Shown here: positions 23,111 to 34,815 of the stretch, in pieces
Numbering within the stretch: the first letter of the stretch is position 1
How the letters are laid out: the number at the start of each line of letters is the position of its first letter
DNA from: Zingiber officinale
Lineage: Eukaryota; Streptophyta; Magnoliopsida; Zingiberales; Zingiberaceae
Direction of reading: 5' to 3'
Assembly (NCBI RefSeq): GCF_018446385.1
Contig: NC_056000.1
Location: 77,634,688-77,698,687 of the forward strand
DNA: 64,000 nt
Translations under genes and position numbers: made by a program
Notes under the pieces: generated by a model
The model's database searches: none
Told to the model about the DNA's origin: nothing
What the model saw: only the letters and a program-made list of their open reading frames with translations

Positions 23111-23249
23111 ACATATTAAACCTAGATACAATGTCACATGGGAGTACAAGTATAGTATCTACAACTCATACGACCGAAATCAAACACAACCGCGCAATAT
23201 AATATGCATCCCACACGGATGGAACAAAAACACAACCACTTAATATAGA
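23111..23249. other. Short unassigned spacer
   Basis: Probably further degraded copia RT on the minus strand. Nothing clearer is visible. Confidence 0.3.
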
Positions 23250-24128
23250 TAGTTATCCGATGGTAAGAGGGGGGCCCGCTCGGCTGGAGGTCGAACACCT
23301 GGCAGACGTTGGACCAGGCGGATTACCTTCCTGATCAGTAGGAGGAATAGCCAACCCGACATCTCGACAGCTCGGCCTGATGCCGAGTTTCCAGCGCTCA
23401 TAAGGCAAAGCGAGAAAAGACGAAGGTCGAGCGACCACCCTGCTCGGCTAACAGTAAACTCGACGTCAACCTTGCAGTTAAGGCTCACTCACTCGACACG
23501 GTGGGTGTGGACACCAAGTCACCGGCTGAGCGGGCATCCACCCAGACGACGTTATCCGACGTGGCCTCCGCTCGACCCGGGAAAGGCGCTAGCCGAGTGG
23601 TTCCTCCGCTCGGCCCGGTAAAGGACAGAGGGAGCAGGTGGTGAGATCTTCTTAGGAAACAGTGCCACCGACAAGGGGCATGGTCAGCAGCATGGTCAAC
23701 CAGAGAATCGTACGGTGGAAACTTCCACTGTCACGTCTGGGATATGCTCGTGCTATTAAGGCATGGCGTCAGACGTGCTTTTCTGACAAGCCCATTTTAT
23801 GTATACTTTGAGGAGCGTGCACACCTCGGGAAGCGTGCACACACCCCTAGGGAGCCCTATATAAGGACCCCTAGGCTTCGACGGAGGTATGCGTTTTTTT
23901 TTACTTGATTATTGTAGCCACAGTGCTCGCTTCTTCTTAGCTCTACTTCTTTCTGCCAAAGATTTGACTTGAGCGTCGAAGGGCCATCGTCGAGGAACCC
24001 CTCCCTGGCTCGGCATTGTGTTTGCAGGTTCAAGGCGGCAAAGGATCTATGCCTTTGAAGTCTTCAACTAGTCAACAAGAGCGCCACATCCCCAACGTCC
24101 GTCGACTCAACTCTAAGACAGGATCAAA
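23250..24128 (+). repeat. 5' LTR of a Ty3/gypsy Tat-type element
   Basis: GC-richer sequence with repeated ctcggc motifs ends at the primer site at 24130. A TATA-type ccctatataagg lies at about 23,864-23,875, followed by a leader. The left boundary is approximate because no 3' LTR partner is in the window. Confidence 0.55.
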
Positions 24129-24129
24129 T

Positions 24130-24147
24130 TGGCGTCGTCTGTGAGAA
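24130..24147 (+). other. Primer-binding site of the Tat-type element
   Basis: The sequence tggcgtcgtctgtgagaa is close to the TGGCGCCGTCTGTGGGAA-type site common after the 5' LTR of Tat-lineage elements. Confidence 0.7.
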
Positions 24148-24171
24148 CGCACCTGAATCCGAGTCGAGGAG

Positions 24172-25195
24172 ATGGAAGAAGATGGACGCCAACACACCAT
24201 GACGCTCTCCCAAGAGAAGCTTGACACGCTTGTACAGGTGCGAGCAACCAAGATAATAGAGCAGCAACAGAAGGCGCTAGCCGAGCGGCTGGCGCAACAA
24301 GCAACTTTAGCATTCGGAGGCCGAGCGGCGCATGAAGACCGGTCGGAACAGCTCTCCATATGGGTCAGAACAAAGGTCTAACCGGTACACAAGCAGAGGC
24401 GCCGCCCGCCCCGATGTCATTCCATCGGGCTTTGTTCCAGACACCTTCCGAGATCGCGCAAGCAAATCGAGACCAGTCTTCATCAGATGAAGCTCCCGCT
24501 CAGGACACGAGAAAGGGTAAAGCGCCTCAAGCTGACTCATCCCCCAAGCGGATCAATCGCCAGTTCTCCGAGGCGATCCTGCAAGATCCTCTGCCAAGGC
24601 ACTATGCGCCCTTGGCAATCGGCGAGTACAATGGATCGACTGACCCAGACGATCACCTTGGCAAGTTCGACAACGCTGCAACCCTTCATCAGTACACGGA
24701 TGGATTTAAGTGTCGAGTCTTGCTCACTACATTATCTGGCTCGGCACAACGTTGATTTCGAAGGTTACCGGACGGATCGATTCAGAGCTTCAAGGACTTC
24801 CGGACGGCCTTCCTCCACAACTTCGCAAGCAGCAGACGCTATCAGAAGACCAGCGTCAGTCTGTTCTCTATGAAGAAGGGCCAAGGGAGATTCTGCGGGC
24901 CTACATTCAACGCTTTAACCAGGCGATCATGGACATCCCCACGGTCTCATCCGAAACTATGATGCATGCCTTCACCCAAGGGCTCATCGACAGGGACTTC
25001 TTCCGCTCGCTCATTCGGAAGCCGCCTCGCGATTACGACCATATGCTGAAGAAGGCCAGCGAGTATATCAATGTGGAAGAAGCCCAGATGGCCCGACGAA
25101 AAGAAGCGCCATCAGAACAATCTGTGTCGATCAAGCGGAGGCCACCAAATAGCCATCAACCTCCAAGAGAGCCCCGAGCCGATGTGGTATGACCA
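24172..25195 (+). pseudogene. Ty3/gypsy gag (Tat type), frameshifted
   Basis: Opens with a coiled-coil-like MTLSQEKLDTLVQVRATK segment (from 24,199), then the retrotransposon gag core: RQFSEAILQDPLPRHYAPL, YNGSTDPDDHLGKFDNAA and FKCRVLLTTLSGSAQR. The frame breaks near 24,755. Homology continues as LLRAYIQRFNQA-like sequence (ILRAYIQRFNQAIMDIPTVS), FTQGLIDRDFFRSLIRKPP and KASEYINVEEAQMARRKEA to about 25,120. Protease and pol are absent; the element stops at about 25,640. Confidence 0.85.
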
Positions 25196-25640
25196 CATCA
25201 GAAAGCAAGACCACACGTTGTCCAACACGTGGCGGCTGAACGGCCAAGGCCCAAGGGAAAGGTATGGACTCTTATATTCTGTACCTTCCATCAATCCACC
25301 ACTCACAACACCCGCGACTACTGTGGAGTCCCCGCAGTCGCTCAGCCAACTCCCCGGAGTTATCGATGATGGTTGCCTTCCCCCAAACTGCGATATAGGC
25401 AACCTACTACCGGACGACGAGAGGAGAGCAGGCAGTCACCCGAGCGGAGGCATCATCAAACAAAGAGTGACGGCCGCACCCCAGCCTCGCATGGACGATT
25501 TGAAAACTTTGCTCGGGAGGAGGAAAACTGAAACAATGCCGCTCGGGGTGGAATTAGTATCATAACTGGTGGACCGACTAACGGAGATTCCAACCGAGCC
25601 CGGAAGTTGTACGCTAGATGACTAGAGATACTCGGGAATC
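25196..25640 (+). mobile_element. Tail of the truncated Tat gag region
   Basis: Low-complexity downstream gag sequence, without a recognisable zinc knuckle or protease. It ends abruptly at about 25,630-25,640, where AT-rich sequence begins. Confidence 0.4.
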
Positions 25641-26690
25641 ATCGATTATCTAAATCAAACAAGATTTTTATTGATAATTTTAAATGGATAACTAAAATTA
25701 TTAATTATTAAGGATAATTCTGAATCATGCACATCTTAAAAAACATTGGGTTGGAGAAACGGAAGGGTGACGACGAGAGAAAAAAAAAAGGCTACATGCC
25801 TTGAAAAGCTTAAGAAGATAGGCTATGAAGTTCTTTTCATAGTTGATGTCGTCGATCAGTATGGTGTTGGTCAGCTGAAGGAATTCAAAAATAAGGAGCT
25901 TGTGTCTGCAATAAAGGAGAGATTGAAGTTGGATAAAAATGAGATAATTATTAGTAAATTTTATCAATTTAGTATTAGATTATCTTCTTCTTGGGTTATT
26001 ATTGGGCTATCACCTAACACTATTCTAAATTGAGGATGAGTCCTTTTAACTCAGGATTACTGATATAAGAGGATCCACAAATTATTATTTTTTGATATTT
26101 TTTATCTTTTTATAGTTTTATATTTTTAGTCTGTTTAGAAATTTTAGAATTATAAGTCTATTAAGAAATTTTAGTATATTTTTTCCTTAATAGGAACTGT
26201 AGTCTATATAATCCTATCTAAAAGCTGGGAAGATTACATGTTGGGCAGATGACTCTGATGTTGACTAGGCAAAGACTCCTTGCTAGAAGGATGGCTCCGA
26301 ACGATCCTGCGTGTCAAAACAAGCATTAGCAACCAGGCCAAGGAAGAGATCTCCAATGTAGACAATCCGACGCTCAATTCAGTGATCGGTAAAAGACAAT
26401 GAATAGTAGAATGAATAGTGGATACGTGTGTAAAATTATATAGTCTCGCGTACCTGTGCATGTAGACGAAGCCCCCCCTTTATTTTATAATATTACTGTT
26501 TGTCTATGCACGAATCTCAAAATATTTTTAAAAAAGGGCAGACCATAAAGAGGCTCTGACATCTTTTCTAAAATGGGCCCACAATCTCTGCATTTAGTAG
26601 AGTGGAAGCTTCTAAAATACAACTTGTATATAGAATATTCTCTGTCATCCGTGGCATAAAATGTCAAAAAGGAATATGAGATCGTTGGAT
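25641..26690. other. Unassigned AT-rich region
   Basis: Contains a 95-codon plus ORF (25,746-26,033) with a lysine-rich, helix-like N-terminal part and no recognised domain. No splice-supported gene, LTR end or repeat that I can name. Confidence 0.3.
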
Positions 26691-27390
26691 TGAAGGGCCC
26701 TCAATATACTTAGCTAGCAGACTGATTGAGTCTCTCCTGTAGTTCGATTGGCTGTCGCTTATAAGAGTAACCATGTCAGATTTAAGGAATGTTATCGGGG
26801 ACTCATCCTTAGCTCGGCCTTTCCGTTTGGCCCAAAGTTTGGTTGAACCAAGTGACTAGTTTGTCCGATCGGACCATAGGTCCGATCAACTAGATTATTT
26901 GGCCGAAATAGTTAGTCGTGATAGCCCCAAGGGGATTTTGCTCTAGATGGCGCTAACTTGACTTAGTGTTCCATCAATACTGAAGGTCTTGGTGTCTGAT
27001 CAGCCAAAGGGTTCGGTCGGATAGTCACTCGGTCAAGACAATCTTCTGAGCTGGCCCCGAGTGTTGACCTTCTCTTGACTTTGATTACTATGTCAACCGA
27101 CCTTCTTAACCTTAGCCTAACTTAAAGGTCCCACCTTATTTGGCGTATCATTATATATTGAAATTTATTTCATTTCTTTTGTTTATGGTTTAGAGTCTAT
27201 ATAAATACTTGTATATCTGTTTGGGAAATTAATCCTTTATTCTTAACAAAGCTTCTATTTTTGGCAAAATCTAGAGAACGATAAATTTCTTTTTGTTTTG
27301 GAGGATTTTCTTCTTGCATTCTCCTTAATTCCTCTCTTCTCGTTAGCCCACAGGGTAATCCCTATCCTATCCAACGTCAGATGCCTAGGA
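26691..27390 (+). repeat. LTR-like fragment with TATA box
   Basis: Clustered ttggtc/gatcgg-type motifs, then a TATA box (tatataaata at about 27,197-27,206) and a pyrimidine-rich leader. This is the profile of an LTR U3-R transition. No terminal repeats or partner found. Confidence 0.35.
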
Positions 27391-27898
27391 AATTGAGAAG
27401 ACTCTTTGTCACTACACTATTGCCTCAGGGTCAAAAAAATTATGGATTTTTTTTATAGTTGGTACCAGGTATCTAGCTTACGCGACTAATCCTGGGGTGA
27501 TTGACCTAACCCCAAGGAACTTTTCTACATGCCATCAAGGTAAATCGCGAAGTGCTCACAACAGACGGCTCATCAGCCTAACGTTCTTAGGTTAACCACC
27601 CATTAAGGAAAATTCATTTATTAATTTGCCAAGCATGAGACTTGATTCTTAGATGTTTGGGAAATTGAGAATGTGCTCTACCATTGCACCATTGCTCAGA
27701 GGAAAAGATAAAAATTATGGATTCTTTTTAGTTTCACTAGGTATTCAGCTTACATCAATTAATCTTGGGATGACAGAGCTATTCCAATGAAAATTTCCCA
27801 CCAACTACTATGGTAAATAGGGAAGTGCTCGCAGTGGACGACCCATTAACCTAGTGTCCTTAGGTCAACCGACCATTAAGGAAAATTTATTCATTAAA
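27391..27898 (+). repeat. Degenerate tandem duplication, ~270 bp period
   Basis: 27,391-27,624 and 27,662-27,898 align end to end: both begin aattgagaa, share attatggatt, then ggtaaat.ggaagtgctc, and end accattaaggaaaatt(c/t)att.attaa. Divergence is high, so the duplication is old. Confidence 0.75.
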
Positions 27899-27988
27899 AA
27901 ATTATGAATTTTGAAGCAAAATATGATATCGCTCACCTGAAATGGTATGGTATCATCAGTTCCATAGCAAAATACAGACAGATAAAAT

Positions 27989-28901
27989 GTTGGTGCAATC
28001 GACTTCCAGAGTTTCGATGTTTAACAATATATTTAATGGAACTTAGTCAAGGTTGACCTAGTCAAGTGAGAAGTCTAGTCAGGTCAAGATTGACCAGATG
28101 ACTGGCAAGTGGTGAGTAGTCTATTGAGTGACTGTAAGTGGTGGATAGTCTACCAAGTAACTGCAAGTGATGAGTAGTCTATCTAGTGACTGCAATGGTG
28201 AGTAATCTACCAAGTGACTAGCAAGTCCAAGCAAGTTAAGGTGGCATGATGCTTGATAAGAGGAAAAACACTAGGGGGAGGTAACCCTAGGTCTTGAAGG
28301 AGTGAACTCCAAGTAAAAGTCCTAGTGAGTGAAGTTAGGCCCTAGTGAGTGAAGTTAGGTGGAGAAAGTCCTGGTGAGTGAAGCTAGATTCTAGTGAGTG
28401 AAGTTAGATAGTGAAATTCCTTGTGAGTGAAGTTAGACTCTAGTGAGTGAAGTTAGGTGGTGAAAGTCCTGGTGAGTAAAGCCAAATAATGGAAAATCTT
28501 AGGAGGAGGTTGTTGGTGCAATCGACTCTAGAGTTTTCATATTTATTTGATGGAGTCTCGTCAGGTCAAGATTGATCGGATGATTAGCAAAGGTGAGAAG
28601 TCTACCAAGGGAAGTCCTAGTTATGGCTAAGCAAGGAAAATTTTGGCAGATTGTGGAAACTAGGTATAATTCAATAGATCTGGAGGACCCGATATCTCGA
28701 ACCCCTAGAGAGTCAATCCAATGCTGAGTTCTGGTGAATGAAGCCAGGTGGTGAAAAACCTAGGAGGAGGTAACCGTAGGTCCTGATGAGTGAAGCAGAT
28801 GGTGAAAGCCTTAGGGGAGTTAACCTTAGATCCTAGTGAGTGAAGCTATATGGTGAAAACCCTAGCCGAAGTTAACCCTAGGTCCTAGTGAGTAAAGCCC
28901 G
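27989..28901 (+). repeat. Two truncated SIRE-like LTR starts with gtgagtgaag repeats
   Basis: The sequence tgttggtgcaatcgac occurs at 27,989 and again at 28,511, each followed by aggtcaagattgaccagatg-like text. Between them are many degenerate units of the form gaaagtcctggtgagtgaag with ccaggtggt-type links. These are partial 5' LTR ends of the family seen at 34,300, 43,606 and 61,691 (reverse). A hairpin unit lies at about 28,073-28,103. Confidence 0.6.
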
Positions 28902-29433
28902 TGTTGGGATATGATCGATGCGATGTGTGCTAAAACATGTTTCGTAAACATGCACAGCGGAAAACTTAACGATAAATAAACTAATTTATTACATCACACA
29001 TACCACACATATACAAGATATAATCATGCACATAAGATCATAAAATAAAAATGAAATCAAATAACAATTATTCTAGATATACCTTACAGATAACCTGTAA
29101 CAAGAAGAGCATCAACTTTTTGCGATGTTATTGAACCTCATCTCTATTCGTATCCATGCTGAGCTCTTAAAGATAACTCCAAAAGAGCAAACTTCACCTT
29201 CGGAAGGTACTAGCCACGAGCGAAGGAGAAGGATCAAGAAGAGGAAGAAGAAGAAAAAGTAAGATCTTTTTCCTTTGGGTGGTTCACGGCAATAAGAGGA
29301 GAACCTCTTATTGTGGTCGGTGGCAAGAGAGAGGGGAGAGAGGTATTGAGTTTAGGTTTCCAAAACCTAATCTAGCTAATAATGAATTATCTATTAATTC
29401 TCTCTTAACTATATCAATATATAGTTCCGTGCA
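28902..29433 (-). repeat. copia-type LTR, minus orientation
   Basis: Plus strand starts tgttgggatatg and ends ccgtgca (TG...CA). On the minus strand it shows a TATA-like stretch (tatatattgatatag) followed by a pyrimidine-rich leader with ccaccgaccac-type text. No TSD is visible (gcccg versus gataa), so truncation or a wrong boundary is possible. Confidence 0.4.
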
Positions 29434-30760
29434 GATAAGGTGAAGATAGAGGTGAAGGTGACACATAACGAGAGTGCGCATACCTGAACTACCAAATATA
29501 TTTAGTAATAGTAAAGAACCTTAAACATAACAGGGAAGACGTTTTTTTTTAATCAATGTCGAATGTGAAACAGGATCACTGACCTTGTCTTTCCTGAGTG
29601 AGACATCTGCAAGGAAAAGATAGATCATTAGTCTTCTAGTGTTTGCACAGGTAAGTAAATTTTAAGGCCTCATGAAACTTATGACTCCATCGCCAAATGT
29701 GCCTCCATAAACTCTAATCAATCTATATGATGCAAACAAAACTAAACAAGTTCAGCAAGTATGTCAACTGCATTATCTTAACGATTTGACAAAATACACA
29801 GTATGCCTACACACTATGTATTAACTTTGTTGTCTTGTCTTAATTGTGTTCCCAAATTGTAGCAGAAACAGATCTCCAAGACTGAAACATGTAGCTTTCT
29901 AGAACATTGTGATAGTTAAGTTTCACCTAGTCATGATTAACCTCACCAATCATAAGTTTCACAAAATAAATAATATTATTAATAATAAAACTCATCAATC
30001 ATATCATTACTTGTGTCTTCTATTTGTTATGAGGTGGATCCAAACAAAAACTAGTTCTGTGTGATGTAAGTAATCACTTAAACTGTATTTACAAATTCTA
30101 CTCTTGGATGATTTCTTAATTAGTAGAACATTAAATATTTCCTTATAATCCAGAATTGGTCGACATGATCACAATTCCCAGGAACTTCAATCTTCCTTCG
30201 ACATGAAAATAGAATAAAATTTATAGGAAAATGATTAATCATTTTAATACGCACAAGATCCTACACCTACTGTATACTGTTCTGCGTATTTTCCTCTGTC
30301 AAAAAAGAATGATGACCTACAACTTAAATATATCACGTCGGCTAATCTCACGTCTCAAAACCGGACAAAAGTTTGAAACTTTGAACGTAAAGTTTATTAG
30401 ATATTAATCATGAACCCTAGATATAAGATATGCATCAGGAAAAAGATGCATGCCATCAGTTGCAACTTGGAAGTTCTTCTAGATCCAAACAACAAGAACA
30501 TGAGTTGTGTGAACTACCTACAATTCAGTTTCTATTTTTTTTTTAAAAAAAAAAAATCAACATACGATTTCGATCTGTCACAAACAAATTTCTGAGGCGA
30601 TAACTCACAAAGAAAAGGCAGCATACCATACAGAAACAATCAGGAAAAGGGAGATCAGCACGCACCTTGATTGATCTCTCTGATGACTTCTCTCTCTCCC
30701 TGGATTCCGTCCGTCCGCTTGCGTCCGGTTACGGAGAAACTAAGAGGTGACGCCCCTACG
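29434..30760 (-). pseudogene. Possible 5' end of a host gene, truncated
   Basis: On the minus strand a GC-rich leader exon (about 30,760-30,665) ends at ATCAAG|GTGCGTG. A coding exon begins after TTGCAG| at about 29,609 with MSHSGKTR and a donor ACAAG|GTCAGT. A third exon after TTCAG| (about 29,488) continues YAHSRYVSPSPLSSPY before the LTR at 29,433. The Ser/Arg/Pro-rich start resembles the N-terminus of SR45a/transformer-2-like splicing factors, but too little remains to be sure. Upstream DNA (30,780-30,980) looks like a promoter. Confidence 0.35.
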
Positions 30761-30984
30761 CGACAGATAAAGATGCAGCCGAAGCTTCTGGAGATGCGGA
30801 CGCCAGTTGGACTTTAAATCAAGTTAATCCACGTACACTACCGACCTAGAAGATGCCACGTTTCAGGTCGGAAACATGCCACGTTTAATATGGAGGCAAT
30901 GGTCTAATTAGGATCGAATCGAGCCGGAATTTTCTATTAAATTGGGCCATCATTCTTGGCCCAATTTCCTATATATCGTTTTAC

Positions 30985-31010
<26 letters not shown>
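30985..31010. repeat. (TA)n microsatellite
   Basis: Thirteen uninterrupted TA units. Confidence 0.95.
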
Positions 31011-31015
<5 letters not shown>

Positions 31016-31189
31016 TTATTGATAATTTATCAAAGATAGTATAATTATATATTTTTTAAAGTATTTTTAACATATATATTTATATTTTATGAATATAACA
31101 TGATGTCATTTAGAACGGAAATAAAACAAAGACGTACATTAAAATGGATATAAAGAAGACCAATAATTTAATCGTGCCCTCGACACGGC

Positions 31190-32757
31190 CGTATGCAAGC
31201 CCAAGGACAGGTCATGCCCCATAGACACGACCATATCCCCTACCGGCCGTGCCTCCCACCAGCTATCAACAAGGGGTGGTCATGTGAATCCACATGGTCG
31301 TACCCTCCTTCCAGAGCCGAACTGTGTTTTGGCCATGCTAAATGGTATGATCGTGCCACATTTCCAAAGTTACTTCAGAGGCTAGTTGTGCCTCTCCGGC
31401 CGTGGCGGTTCAAGCCCAGGTCGTGCCAAAAGGTACGACCGTGGCTGAGAAAATAAGGGAGGTCGTGTCCCCTTACTATAAAGGAGGATTTTCTTTTCTT
31501 TTCACTTATCTTTGGTTTAAGGCTCCCCTCATTACTTGGGGAAGGATTCTCCCCCTTAGAGGAACCCTAGATCATCCATCTTCACTGATTTGTGCACCTC
31601 CTGAGCAAGGATTGCAAGCAAGAAGATCGGCGTTCCATAGATAAGCATTTCTCTATTCTCTATCTTGTGTTTTGGATTGTAAGATGCTTAATTTCTTATT
31701 TCTTGTTTGTAAATCCTTCGCAATAGAGTAGATTTTCTAGATTTAGGATGTAGGAAGTAGTTGTGATGTGATGTGATGTGATGTATGAACTATGTATTTG
31801 GACATTTTCTTATGTTATGATATGTTTTATGACTTGTTCTATGTGTGTTGTACCTTATATGTGTTTGAAGAAATGTGTGTGAGGTCAATTCATATAGATG
31901 TACAGTTTTGTTCACCGTATAGTGGAGATACTCTAATTTGTTTAACTGGGGACCCTGTGACAGAGGGTATCCCTTACTTTATAGGGTATCACCTTTGAAA
32001 CAGAGGGGGGGGTGCAATTCCCTAAAGGGAAGCTAATTAGAGTTTAGAGGGTTTCTCCCAAATTAATATTAGGAAGTGATTTATATAATCTAATGATCGT
32101 ATAACTGGGGGACCCTATGACAGAGGGTATCTCTTTAACCGGACTTTGTAGGTTACATCTACTTAATTGCATTAATCTACCATTAAAAAGTAAATCGATT
32201 AACTTTAGAGATTGTATGATCGGGGGCTCTGTGACAGAGGGTATCCCTTTAACCAGACTTTCTAGGTTACATCTTCTACTTAATTGCATTAATATACCAT
32301 TAGAAAGTAAATCGGTTAACTCTAGAGATTGTATGACAGGGCCGGGGGGCCCTAGGGTATCCTTTTAGCCGGATTTTCTAGAGTTTCTTCTTTACTTAAT
32401 GATGTTAGGACATGAGTAAACTCTTTGGTACAACCTGCGCAGGATTGTGTCAGACTTTAGTTTGAAGCTCTACAAGAATGTAAGTATGGAGTTAGGTAGA
32501 TGAACAATACATAGGGACATTACCTAGCATCATAACAAAACTGAAATCCTAGAATCTATCATATTTCACTTACTTATGCTTATTCTCTCTCTATACTTTC
32601 TTCCCTTCTCTTTCTCTCTTAAGTGTTCGTGAGCCAACCTTCGATTGTTTAGATAATTCACTGTGCGAAGTTAACTAGTGCTTAATCAACAGTCTATGTA
32701 GAATCGATATTTTATTACTTGACGACAACCATGCACTTGCAGATTGTACACATCAAG
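31190..32757 (+). repeat. Ty3/gypsy LTR (Athila/Tat-like)
   Basis: The region ends at a gypsy-type primer site (32,762). It begins with a block of inverted motifs of the ggtcgtgcc/ggcacgacc kind (31,190-31,470), has a ctataaag-type TATA at about 31,474-31,484, and carries a ~117 bp tandem repeat (31,930-32,385). The left end is approximate. Confidence 0.5.
31945..32385 (+). repeat. ~117 bp tandem repeat
   Basis: Units start at about 32,104, 32,222 and 32,338 with g(a/g)ccct(a/g)tgacagagggtat-like text, plus an older partial unit at about 31,945. Shared inner text includes ttacatct.cttaattgcatt and agtaaatcg.ttaact. Confidence 0.85.
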
Positions 32758-32761
32758 TTTT

Positions 32762-32780
32762 TGGCGTTGTTACTGGGAGA
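32762..32780 (+). other. Gypsy primer-binding site
   Basis: tggcgttgttactgggaga follows a run of T and matches the TGGCGCCGTTGCCGGGGA form used by Athila/Tat elements, with a few changes. Confidence 0.65.
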
Positions 32781-34020
32781 TTATTTCTTATTAATATTAG
32801 TTGATTAACATATGAGTTACTCTAGATATTTTTCTTTTTCTTTCTTATTTTTCATTATACACTTTCCTTGTTGTTTTTAAATTTTGAATTTATTTTATTT
32901 TTATTTTTTTTAAAAAAAATCAATAAAAAAAATTGGTTAAGTGCCTTGATTATTTTTAGATCTTCTATGTCTATGTGTTATATCATTATTACTCCCTATG
33001 TCTTGTGATTTTATTGCTATTCTCTCAAGTGAGATTAGAAATTTTCTTTAGCCATGGATTGATATTCTTGGCAACCTGGAGGCTTAAATGCAAAGTATAA
33101 TTCAAATGATGAGCAAATTCTGAACATCTACAGAGCATGTGGTAGTCTAACACATCCAACTGCCATATGCCACATCTTCCAAAATGAAGCTGGTCATTCC
33201 ACAGAACCAATTGATGATATCCGCACAGTTTGTGGCAGCTCATCTCATCCAGCTGCTATATGTCACTTCTTTCAAAAAGTTGCTACATCTCCCACGAAAC
33301 TTTAGAATCTATTCTAAGATGTACATTAAGATATATATGATTTAGTTCCTTGTATTTCTAGCTATGACTAAGGGATCATCAAACGCAGAACTTTCAACCC
33401 CAGCACACTTCTGAGGGGAATGAGCAGTTACAACCACAACAGCAGATCCCTAACTTACCTCAACACCGCAATTAAGATTGGATGGATCATTAAAATTTTG
33501 AGTAGAACAACATACAAAGTGTTGAGCAGTCTTCTCAAGCAAATTAAAGTCCATCAAAATTTCAATATGATTTACTATCAGATGAACCACATCAGTTACA
33601 ACTTGATGAGTTGACTGACTAGGAGGACTCCCAAGACTCAGATATTCCTGTTCCCAAATAGATGAAGACCAAACTACAAGAATTAGAAGAGCGCTTGGTG
33701 CAATAAAGGATCTTGTTTCCTAGATCCCTACAGTAAGTTGATGTGTCAAGTCCATGCTTAGAGATTGAGTCAAATCATATATTAGAGAGGATGAAATGTA
33801 AAGCTGATGGCAATTGTAATCATAATTATGCAACTCTACAAGACTCCTCTACTGCTGTACATGGTGATGATGTATTTGATGATACTTCAGACATTGATAG
33901 GACTTATGATGTATGCTCAACCAATCTTGCTGTCATTCCTGTTGCAACTCATAATAATACATGCTTGATGGATGATGGGATCATAGATGAGGCAGATGTT
34001 GACACTAGTATGTAGTCCTC
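32781..34020 (+). pseudogene. Degraded gypsy internal (gag-like) region
   Basis: Stops are frequent, but the position after the primer site and the tandem phrases around LTHPTAICHIF and SHPAAICHFF (33,150-33,275) suggest a decayed gag. The longest open stretch (33,743-34,015, 90 aa) is Asp-rich (DDVFDDTSDIDRTYDV) and has no recognised domain. No pol. Confidence 0.4.
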
Positions 34021-34239
34021 AGAGTAGGAAGTGGCGGATAGCCGGAGACCCCAAGGTTAGACACTCCCACTTTTGCTTATACTTCACTTTCATCAGAACA
34101 AGGACTCAATATCAACTGTAATAACTGCGCTCTTGGCCTGGATACTTCAAGTGAACCTTCTCTAACCATCAAGAAGAACCTTTAAGGAGAAGAAGAAGGG
34201 GCGAGCAATTACTCAGGTTGTGATACTTGACTGGGAAGT

Positions 34240-34815
34240 CCTAAATAGAGGTTAGGCAAGGGCAACTCCAATGAGAAGGTTGGCAGAAGAAGAAAATCCA
34301 AGTGGGTCAGTGTTGACCAGACACTTGGTGTGAAAGTCCTGGTGAGTGAAGCCATCAGTTGGAAAGTCCCAGTAAGTGAAGTCGACCAATTGAGAAAGTC
34401 CTGGTGAGTGAAGCCAGATAGTTGGAAAATTCTGGTGAGTGAAACTAGGTGAAAGCCTTAGTGAGTGAAGCTAGGTAGATGAAAATCTTGGTGAGTGAAG
34501 TCAGGTGAAAGTTCTAGTGAGTGAAGCTCGATAGATGAAAATCCTGGTGAGTAAAGACAGGTGAAAAACCCTAGTGAGTGAAGCTAAGTAGTGAGGAAAC
34601 CTGGTGAGTGAAGCCAGGTGGTGAAAATACATGGTGAATGAAGTCAGGCTTATGGAAATCTATGTGGGTCAAGGTTGACGGGACACTTGATGGTTGGAAG
34701 TCCAAGTGGGTCATGGGGGACTGAAACTTGGCACGATACAATAAGTCCAAGTGGATCATGGTGGACCAGATGCTTGGCACGAGACGGTAAGTCCAAGTGG
34801 GTCAAAATTGACCAA
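34240..34815 (+). repeat. SIRE-like LTR fragment with hairpin and gtgagtgaag units
   Basis: About twelve degenerate gaaa(g/a)tcctggtgagtgaagc units (34,320-34,650) are flanked by hairpin units of the family described at 56,026. One is at about 34,299-34,329 (arms ccaagtg/cacttgg) and others are at about 34,702-34,800. Confidence 0.7.
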
